A DNA stretch of 64,000 nucleotides, from positions 186,001 to 250,000 of the forward strand of contig CCNB01000006.1 in NCBI GenBank assembly GCA_000824785.1, in the 5' to 3' direction. Source of the stretch: Mesorhizobium plurifarium. GTDB taxonomy: Bacteria > Pseudomonadota > Alphaproteobacteria > Rhizobiales > Rhizobiaceae. The notes under the pieces are model-generated. The model was not told the DNA's origin. It ran no database searches and saw only the letters and a list, made by a program, of their open reading frames with translations. Made by a program: the position numbers and the translations under genes. Below are positions 57,969 to 64,000 of this stretch, one piece after another. The first letter of the stretch is position 1. Every line of letters starts with the position of its first letter.

Positions 57969-58898
57969 TTAAGGCGCAAAGATCGACCAATTCATCGTCC
58001 GGGCGAGCTTCTCCAGGGCGATGGAGCCGAGCTTGGAGTTGCCGTTCTCGTTAAGGCCGGGCGACCACACCGCGAGCGAAGCCACTCCGGGCACGATGCC
58101 GAGGATGCCGCCGCCGACGCCGCTTTTGCCGGGAATGCCGACGCGGAAGGCGAAATCGCCGGAGCCGTCATAGTGGCCGCAGGTCAGCATCAGCGCGCCG
58201 ATGCGGCGGGCCCGCTCGGCCGACACGACGGAATGCCCGGTCGCCGGGTTCCTGCCGCCATCGGCCAGGAACCGGCCGGCCATGGCGAGCTGGCGACAGC
58301 TCATGGCGATCGCGCAATGGTGGAAGTAGACACCCAGCGCCAGCTCCGGCTCGTGATGGAGATTGCCGAAGGATTTCATGTAATTGGCAAGAGCGAAGTT
58401 GCGATAGCCGGTGGCCCGTTCGGATGCCGCGACCTCGCGGTCGATGATGATCGTCTCGTCATCGGCGAGGAACTGGATGAAGCGCAGGATTTCGCCGATC
58501 GCCTCGCGCGGCTGATGGCCGGCGAGCAGGACGTCGGAAACGACGATGGCGCCGGCATTGATGAACGGATTGCGCGGGATGCCGTTCTCATGCTCGAGCT
58601 GGACGATCGAGTTGAACGGATTTCCGGACGGCTCGCGGCCGACGCGATGCCAGAGCGCGTCGCCGACCTTGCCCAGCGCCAGCGTGAGCGTGAAGACTTT
58701 CGAGACGCTCTGGATCGAAAAGGGCTGGTCGGCGTCGCCGGCAAGAATGACACGGCCGTCATTGGTCACTGCGGCTATGCCGAATTTCTTCGGATCGACC
58801 TTGCCGAGCTGCGGGATGTAGGTCGCCACCTCGCCGCGATCGATGCGTTCCGCCATTTCAGCGGCCACGTCCGCCAGTGCTTGCTCGAGTTCAGCCAT
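57969..58898 (-). CDS. glsA: Glutaminase
   Basis: Hydrolyses glutamine to glutamate and ammonia. The 309-residue product belongs to the serine-dependent beta-lactamase-fold glutaminases: [20 protein letters not shown] carries the SxxK catalytic pair, followed by [33 protein letters not shown] and [20 protein letters not shown]. Length is that of E. coli YneH (308). Five bases separate it from the aminotransferase stop upstream, so the two are probably one operon. Confidence 0.94.
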   Translation of the reverse strand: MAELEQALADVAAEMAERIDRGEVATYIPQLGKVDPKKFGIAAVTNDGRVILAGDADQPFSIQSVSKVFTLTLALGKVGDALWHRVGREPSGNPFNSIVQLEHENGIPRNPFINAGAIVVSDVLLAGHQPREAIGEILRFIQFLADDETIIIDREVAASERATGYRNFALANYMKSFGNLHHEPELALGVYFHHCAIAMSCRQLAMAGRFLADGGRNPATGHSVVSAERARRIGALMLTCGHYDGSGDFAFRVGIPGKSGVGGGILGIVPGVASLAVWSPGLNENGNSKLGSIALEKLARTMNWSIFAP

Positions 58899-58903
58899 GG
58901 CTT

Positions 58904-60097
58904 CTATTTCAGCCAGCGTTCGATGCGCGCCAGCGCCTCGACCATGTCGTCATGGCTGCCGGCATAGGAAAAGCGCATGGTGCGATGGCCCTGCAACGGG
59001 TCGAAATCGCGGCCGGGCGTCGCCGCGACATGCGCCTCGGCCAGCATCTTGCGGGCAAAGGCCATGCTGTCATTGGTGTGGCGGGTGACGTCGCAGAAAG
59101 CATAGAAGGCGCCGTCCATGGGTGCTGCGAGCGCAAAACCGAGTTCCGGCAGACGCGTCATCAGAAGGTCGCGGTTCCAGGCATACCGCGCCTTCACCCT
59201 TTCCAGCTCCTCCGTCGCCTTGAAGGCTTCGATCGCCGCGATCTGCGACAGTTCCGGCGGCGAGATGTAGAGGCTCTGGGCGACGCGCTCGACCGGCCGC
59301 ACCAGTTCTTCCGGCAACACCATCCAGCCGATGCGCCAGCCGGTCATGCAATAATATTTCGAGAAGGAGTTGATCACCGTGACGCCGGCGCCATGCGCCA
59401 GCGCGGTGACATCGGGAGCCGCATAGGCCAGACGGTGATAGATCTCGTCCGAGATCACGGCGATGCCGAGTTCTTCGGCCGTCTTGACCAGCGCGGCGAG
59501 CTCGTGCGCCGGTATGACCGCGCCGGTCGGATTGGCGGGGCTGGCGAACAACACGCCCTTCAGCGGCTTCTCGCGATGCGCGGCCTTCAGATGCTCGGCG
59601 TGCAGGTAGGCGTCCGTGCCGAGCTCGATCTCGGCGATCTCGATGCCGAGCGCGGCCATGATGTTGCGGTAGGCGGGATAGCCGGGCGCGGCGATAGCGA
59701 CGCGGTCGCCCGGATCGAACATGGCCAGGAAGGCCAGGTTGAAGGCGGCCGACGAACCGGTCGTGACGGCAATGCGCGACGGGGCGACGTCGATCCCGTA
59801 ATGCTCGCTATAATGCGCCGCGATCGCCTTGCGCAGATCAGCCAGCCCTAAGGCATCGGTGTAGCCGATGCGACCGTGCCTGAGCGCCGCGGCTGCCGCC
59901 TCGCGGACACCGACCGGCGCAGGGTCCGATGGCTGGCCGACCGCCATCGACACGACGGGCACGCCGGTGGCCTTCAGCCGGTTGGCTTCGGCCAGGATGT
60001 CCATGGCGTGGAACGGCTCGACTTCCCCCTCGGCGCGAAAGCGAAACGACCATTTGACCTCTTCCAACTGTCTATTTTCGGTGAATTCCGGACGCAA
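58904..60097 (-). CDS. Pyridoxal-phosphate aminotransferase (class I/II)
   Basis: A fold-type I aminotransferase of about 390 residues. It has the substrate-Asn region [20 protein letters not shown], the Asp/Tyr pair [16 protein letters not shown] and the Schiff-base lysine in [20 protein letters not shown]. The C-terminal arginine region is [12 protein letters not shown]. Closest named functions are aspartate or aromatic aminotransferases, but substrate specificity is not settled. The start is uncertain: TTG at 60097 or 60067. Its pairing with glutaminase fits glutamate-linked nitrogen metabolism. Confidence 0.82.
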   Translation of the reverse strand: MRPEFTENRQLEEVKWSFRFRAEGEVEPFHAMDILAEANRLKATGVPVVSMAVGQPSDPAPVGVREAAAAALRHGRIGYTDALGLADLRKAIAAHYSEHYGIDVAPSRIAVTTGSSAAFNLAFLAMFDPGDRVAIAAPGYPAYRNIMAALGIEIAEIELGTDAYLHAEHLKAAHREKPLKGVLFASPANPTGAVIPAHELAALVKTAEELGIAVISDEIYHRLAYAAPDVTALAHGAGVTVINSFSKYYCMTGWRIGWMVLPEELVRPVERVAQSLYISPPELSQIAAIEAFKATEELERVKARYAWNRDLLMTRLPELGFALAAPMDGAFYAFCDVTRHTNDSMAFARKMLAEAHVAATPGRDFDPLQGHRTMRFSYAGSHDDMVEALARIERWLK

Positions 60098-60238
60098 GCA
60101 GCGCAGACTTGCCCTTGAGCTGCCCTAGTTAAAGGGACAGCGCCGCACAAATGCCCGATTGATGTGGGGATCACAAGCGCGCAGGAAGTTGCCGGCGCCG
60201 ACTTTTCATCTTTCGCCCGCTCGTCTACCAGTGGACCT

Positions 60239-61651
60239 ATGTTGAGCCGACCCCGACCATCGATTGGCAAATCGACCCCCCTCAGCCGAGCCACGCGCGG
60301 TTTCGCGACGCTTATGCTTGCCGCGGCCGTTGCCGTGTCGAGCTCGGTCAGCACCTTCGCGCAAGGCGTGCCGGTGGTGCGCGACGCCGAGATCGAGGCG
60401 CTGGTGCGCGACTATGCCCGGCCGATCTTCAAGGCGGCAGGGCTCGCCAATGACGGCATAGACATCGTGCTCGTCAACGACCAGAGCTTCAATGCCTTCG
60501 TCACCGGACGCCGCCTGTTCATCAACACCGGGGCGCTGGTGACCGCCGAGACCCCGAACGAGATCATCGGCGTCATCGCGCATGAGGCCGGCCATATTGC
60601 CGGCGGCCACCAGCAGAAACTGCGCGACCAGCTCGACCGTGCCAAGACCATGGCCATCATCGCCACGCTGCTCGGCGCCGGCGCCATGGTGGCCGGCGCC
60701 ACCACCAACAGCCGCGGCCTTGCCGGCGCCGGCATGGGCGTCGCCGCCGGCGGCGGCGAGATGGCGCAGCGCTCGATCCTTGCCTATCAACGCACCGAAG
60801 AGATCACCGCTGACCGTTCGGCGATCGCCTATCTCAACGCCACCGGCCAGTCCGGCATGGGCATGCTGAAGACCTTCGGCCGGTTCCAGAGCGCGCTGTC
60901 GCTCGCCGGCACCCAGGTGGATCCCTACCGGATCAGCCACCCGATGCCGCAGGAGCGCATCGCCAACCTCGAGGTGCTCGTCAAGCAGAGCCCCTTCGTC
61001 AACACGATCGACCCGCCGGCGCTGCAGCAGCGGCACGACATGATGCGCATCAAGATCGCCGCCTACATGCAGGGTCAGGCGGCCGTTGCGCGGCTGATGC
61101 GCAAGAACCCGGCCAGCCTCGCCTCGCGCTATGGCGACGCGCAGCAGACCTATCTCTACGGCAATCCAGGCGCGGCGCTGACCAAGACGGCAGCGCTGAT
61201 CAAGGAACAGCCGAAGAACCCCTATTTCCAGGAATTGCGCGGCGACATCCTGATGAAGGTCAACAAGCCGAAGGACGCGGCGGACGCCTATGCCAAGGCG
61301 GTCAGCCTCGATCCCGCACGCTCCGGCCTGCTGCTGGTCTCCCTCGGCCAGGCGCTGATGGCGGTCGGTACACCCGATTCGCTCAGGAAGGCCGTCACCC
61401 AGCTCAACAACGGCGTCGGGCGGGACAAAGAGAATTCCGATGCTTATCGCTTTCTGGCGCAGGCCTATGGCGAACTCGGCGATGTTCCGGCCGCAGATCT
61501 CGCCACCGCCGAGGGCCATTACTATTCGGGCGACTACAAGAACGCCAAGATCTTCGCCATGCGCGCTCAACAGAAATTGAAGCGCGGCGAACCCCGCTGG
61601 GTCCGCGCTCAGGATATTATAAACTACACGCCATCGAACAAACTCAAATGA
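60239..61651 (+). CDS. M48 family periplasmic metalloprotease (BepA-like)
   Basis: A zinc metalloprotease of about 470 residues with a signal peptide (TLMLAAAVAVSSSVSTFAQG), the catalytic HExxH in IAHEAGHIAGGHQQK, and the third ligand Glu in TEEITADRSAIAYLNATGQ. A long C-terminal TPR-like region follows (RGDILMKVNKPKDAADAYAK, SDAYRFLAQAYGELGDVPAA). BepA-type proteases assemble or degrade outer-membrane proteins. The start at ATG 60239 is chosen because upstream codons add no conserved sequence. The next gene is in the same direction, a few bases away. Confidence 0.87.
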   Translation: MLSRPRPSIGKSTPLSRATRGFATLMLAAAVAVSSSVSTFAQGVPVVRDAEIEALVRDYARPIFKAAGLANDGIDIVLVNDQSFNAFVTGRRLFINTGALVTAETPNEIIGVIAHEAGHIAGGHQQKLRDQLDRAKTMAIIATLLGAGAMVAGATTNSRGLAGAGMGVAAGGGEMAQRSILAYQRTEEITADRSAIAYLNATGQSGMGMLKTFGRFQSALSLAGTQVDPYRISHPMPQERIANLEVLVKQSPFVNTIDPPALQQRHDMMRIKIAAYMQGQAAVARLMRKNPASLASRYGDAQQTYLYGNPGAALTKTAALIKEQPKNPYFQELRGDILMKVNKPKDAADAYAKAVSLDPARSGLLLVSLGQALMAVGTPDSLRKAVTQLNNGVGRDKENSDAYRFLAQAYGELGDVPAADLATAEGHYYSGDYKNAKIFAMRAQQKLKRGEPRWVRAQDIINYTPSNKLK

Positions 61652-61710
61652 ACCTCCCGGGCGTTGGCCGCGACCAAGGCGCACCAGGAAAGGCAAAAGG
61701 ATCGACAATC

Positions 61711-62538
61711 ATGAACAAGGCAATCCTGCTTGGCAGTGCTGGCGGTCTGGCGGTGGCGCTCGGCATGCTGGCCTTCGGCTTCGTGGCGGGAAACCCGCAG
61801 GCCGCTAAGGCCGACACCGTGCAAGTAGCGCAGGTCACGTCCTCCACCGATACCAAGGCCTCCGCCGACACCAAGATCGATCGCAAGGAGGTCGAGGGCA
61901 TCATCCGCGATTACCTGTTGAAGAACCCGGAGGTTCTGCTCGAGGTGCAGGACGCGCTCGAGGCCAAGCAGAAGGAAGAGCAGCGGCTCGCCGCGCTCGG
62001 CGTCATCAAGGATTCCAAGGACGAGATCTTCAACTCCACCTTCGACGGCGTCGTCGGCAACCCGAAGGGCAAGGTCACGATCGTCGAGTTCTACGATTAC
62101 AATTGCGGCTTCTGCAAACGCGCCATCGAGGACATGCAGGCGCTGACCAAGTCCGACCCGGACCTGCGCTTCGTGCTGAAGGAGTTCCCGATCCTCAGCC
62201 CGGATTCGCAGAAAGCCAGCGTCGTCTCCATGGCGTTCCACCTGATGCATCCGGAGAAATACGGCGAATTCCACACCGCACTGCTCGGCGGCCAGGGCCG
62301 GGCCACCGAAGCGACCGCCATCAAGGTGGCGCTTTCGCTCGGCGCCGACGAGGCGGCGTTGCGCGAGAAGATGAAGGATCCGCGCATCGCCGAGACGCTC
62401 TCGCGCACCTATGACCTTGCGACGAAATTGTCGATCACCGGCACGCCGTCCTATGTGGTCGGCAACGAGGTGATCTTCGGAGCGCTCGGCCAGCAGGTTC
62501 TGGCGGAAAAGATCGAACAGGCCAAGAGCGCGCTGTAA
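61711..62538 (+). CDS. DsbA family periplasmic thiol oxidoreductase with ScsC-like N-terminus
   Basis: A 275-residue exported protein. After the signal peptide ([20 protein letters not shown]) comes an N-terminal helical region typical of ScsC-type proteins ([20 protein letters not shown]), then a thioredoxin domain with the CGFC active site in [16 protein letters not shown] and the cis-Pro loop [16 protein letters not shown]. It could act in disulfide formation or copper tolerance; the ScsC-like helix suggests the latter but does not prove it. It follows the M48 protease by 59 bases. Confidence 0.88.
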   Translation: MNKAILLGSAGGLAVALGMLAFGFVAGNPQAAKADTVQVAQVTSSTDTKASADTKIDRKEVEGIIRDYLLKNPEVLLEVQDALEAKQKEEQRLAALGVIKDSKDEIFNSTFDGVVGNPKGKVTIVEFYDYNCGFCKRAIEDMQALTKSDPDLRFVLKEFPILSPDSQKASVVSMAFHLMHPEKYGEFHTALLGGQGRATEATAIKVALSLGADEAALREKMKDPRIAETLSRTYDLATKLSITGTPSYVVGNEVIFGALGQQVLAEKIEQAKSAL

Positions 62539-62669
62539 GCGCTTGCGGACGCAGAAGCCGGCCGCTGTGGACAGCGCAAGAACGCACTTGCGCTCTTTTC
62601 GCGGGCGGCTATGCCCATTATAGAGGCCAGTGCGCCGGCTCGGGGCCGGCGTGGAACAAGGTCGCCATA

Positions 62670-63104
62670 TTGAAAACGATTTTCGTCCTCAACGGTCCCA
62701 ATCTCAACGCGCTCGGCAAACGCGAGCCGGGGATTTATGGCGGCAAGACGCTCGCGGCCATCGAGGAGGACTGCAAGGCGGCAGGCGCCGCGCTCGGGCT
62801 CGAGATCGATTTTCGCCAGTCCAACCATGAGGGCGATCTGGTCGACTGGATCCAGGAAGCCGGCGACAAGGCTTCCGGAATCGTCATCAATCCCGGCGCC
62901 TACAGCCACACCTCGATCGCCATCCACGACGCCATCCGCTCCGTTGCGCCGCTGCCCGTCGCGGAAGTCCATCTTTCCAACATCCACGCGCGGGAGCCCT
63001 TCCGCCACGTCTCCATGGTCGCGCCGGTCGCTGTCGGCATGATCTGCGGGTTCGGGCCGCTCGGCTACACGCTCGCGCTGCAGGCACTGGCGGCACGCCT
63101 GTGA
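62670..63104 (+). CDS. aroQ: 3-dehydroquinate dehydratase type II
   Basis: Third step of the shikimate pathway. The 144-residue product has [18 protein letters not shown], with the catalytic Tyr, then [33 protein letters not shown] and [15 protein letters not shown], all signature blocks of the type II enzyme. The start codon is a TTG at 62670 with a weak AAGG upstream. It is 26 bases before accB, so the three genes aroQ-accB-accC are probably one operon. Confidence 0.95.
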   Translation: MKTIFVLNGPNLNALGKREPGIYGGKTLAAIEEDCKAAGAALGLEIDFRQSNHEGDLVDWIQEAGDKASGIVINPGAYSHTSIAIHDAIRSVAPLPVAEVHLSNIHAREPFRHVSMVAPVAVGMICGFGPLGYTLALQALAARL

Positions 63105-63130
63105 CCGGCCCCCAAACAGAAGGCTCGAAA

Positions 63131-63598
63131 ATGTCGATAAAAAAGAACGGTGTTGACCAGCAACTGATCCGCGACCTGGCGGGCATTCTGAACGACACCA
63201 ATCTGACCGAGATCGAGGTGGAGCTCGGCGATCTCAAGGTGCGCGTGTCGCGCCAGTCGCAGGCCGTCCACGCGGTCGCGGCGCCGCTGCCGGCGATCGC
63301 CGCGGCTCCGGCCGCAGCGGCTCAGCCCGCCGTGGCCGCCCCTGCGGCGCTTGCCGATCCGTCCAAGAACGCCGTGCCCTCGCCGATGGTCGGCACGGCC
63401 TATCTGGCGCCCTCGCCCGACGCCAAGCCGTTCGTGGAGATCGGCCAGAAGGTGAAGGAAGGCCAGACGCTGCTCATCATCGAAGCGATGAAGACGATGA
63501 ACCAGATCCCCTCGCCGCGCGCCGGCACGGTGACGGCGATCCTCATCGAGGACGCCCAGCCGGTTGAGTACGGGATGCCTCTGGTGGTCCTCGAGTAG
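63131..63598 (+). CDS. accB: Biotin carboxyl carrier protein of acetyl-CoA carboxylase
   Basis: The biotin carrier of fatty-acid synthesis. The 155-residue product has the N-terminal helical region ([20 protein letters not shown]), a Pro/Ala-rich hinge ([16 protein letters not shown]) and the C-terminal biotinyl domain with [15 protein letters not shown], where Lys121 is biotinylated. Start at ATG 63131. It lies 13 bases before accC. Confidence 0.96.
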   Translation: MSIKKNGVDQQLIRDLAGILNDTNLTEIEVELGDLKVRVSRQSQAVHAVAAPLPAIAAAPAAAAQPAVAAPAALADPSKNAVPSPMVGTAYLAPSPDAKPFVEIGQKVKEGQTLLIIEAMKTMNQIPSPRAGTVTAILIEDAQPVEYGMPLVVLE

Positions 63599-63611
63599 GA
63601 ACAGCCAAGAG

Positions 63612-64000
63612 ATGTTCCAGAAGATCCTCATCGCCAATCGCGGCGAAATCGCTCTGAGGGTGCTGCGCGCCTGCAAGGAGCTCGGCATCCAGACGGTGGT
63701 CGTCCATTCCACCGCGGATTCCGACGCCATGCATGTGCGGCTTGCCGACGAGAGCGTGTGTATTGGCCCGCCGCCGTCGCGCGAAAGCTACCTCAACATC
63801 CACCAGATCGTCGCCGCCTGCGAGATCACCGGCGCCGACGCCGTGCATCCGGGCTACGGCTTCCTGTCGGAGAATGCCAAGTTCGCCGACATCCTGGCGG
63901 CCCACAACATCACCTTCATCGGCCCGTCGGGCGACCATATCCGCATCATGGGCGACAAGATCGAGGCCAAGCGCACGGCAAAGCGTCTCGGCATTCCCGT
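63612..64000 (+). CDS. accC: Acetyl-CoA carboxylase biotin carboxylase subunit, partial
   Basis: The ATP-dependent carboxylase of biotin. The first 129 codons are present, starting [20 protein letters not shown] and continuing with [17 protein letters not shown] and [20 protein letters not shown], the standard N-terminal biotin carboxylase fold. The C-terminus lies beyond base 64000. Confidence 0.96.
   Translation, partial: MFQKILIANRGEIALRVLRACKELGIQTVVVHSTADSDAMHVRLADESVCIGPPPSRESYLNIHQIVAACEITGADAVHPGYGFLSENAKFADILAAHNITFIGPSGDHIRIMGDKIEAKRTAKRLGIP

Overview
The window is chromosomal DNA of a GC-rich alphaproteobacterium, most likely a Mesorhizobium-like member of the Rhizobiales. The evidence is protein-level: a 391-residue EF-Tu, an RNase E with a long acidic insertion in its S1 domain, BA14K and YidB family proteins, a glyoxylate carboligase cluster, a rhizobial mosaic-type palindromic repeat, and two EcfG-type promoter matches. 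This is an inference from family resemblance, not a database match.

Region 1 (1-27.7 kb, almost all minus strand) is the core gene-expression block. Read in the direction of transcription it runs tuf (copy 2), a duplicated-domain exported protein, a truncated haemoglobin, tRNA-Trp, secE, nusG, rplK, rplA, rplJ, rplL, rpoB, rpoC, then a small metabolic interruption (O-methyltransferase, and plus-strand galactose/arabinose 1-dehydrogenase and a small unknown gene), then the str operon (rpsL, rpsG, fusA, tuf copy 1) running into the S10 operon (rpsJ, rplC, rplD, rplW, rplB, rpsS, rplV, rpsC, rplP cut by the window edge).

Region 2 (27.7-39.1 kb) is mixed: a drug/metabolite transporter, a sulfotransferase-like protein, small envelope proteins, tRNA-Gly, tRNA-Tyr, rlmB, and a glyoxylate-to-glycerate cluster (gcl, hyi, glxR) divergent from an IclR regulator, with several candidate operators in the AT-rich gap between them. 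Small exported proteins follow, including a BA14K protein and a 68-residue His-rich peptide whose leaders share a hairpin.

Region 3 (39.0-43.0 kb) looks accessory. Next to tRNA-Thr lie a frameshifted response-regulator remnant, a YciF-type protein, a DUF3606 protein, a manganese catalase, a small helical protein, a beta-carbonic anhydrase and a metallo-beta-lactamase-fold C-terminal fragment. Two promoters here match the alphaproteobacterial general stress (EcfG) consensus, so I read the region as a small stress-response island.

Region 4 (43.1-64 kb) returns to housekeeping: NAD kinase, an RhlE-type DEAD-box helicase, envelope proteins (exported unknown, OmpA-like lipoprotein), two GFA-fold proteins, prfB with its programmed +1 frameshift, the penicillin-binding protein mrcA, amidase amiC, divergent RNase E, glutaminase with an aminotransferase, an M48 metalloprotease, a DsbA-like thiol oxidoreductase, aroQ, accB and the start of accC. 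I found no CRISPR array, no complete insertion sequence and no prophage. The least ordinary items are the His-rich peptide and its shared leader hairpin, the stress island, and the exported protein with one apparently inactivated ClpP-like domain.
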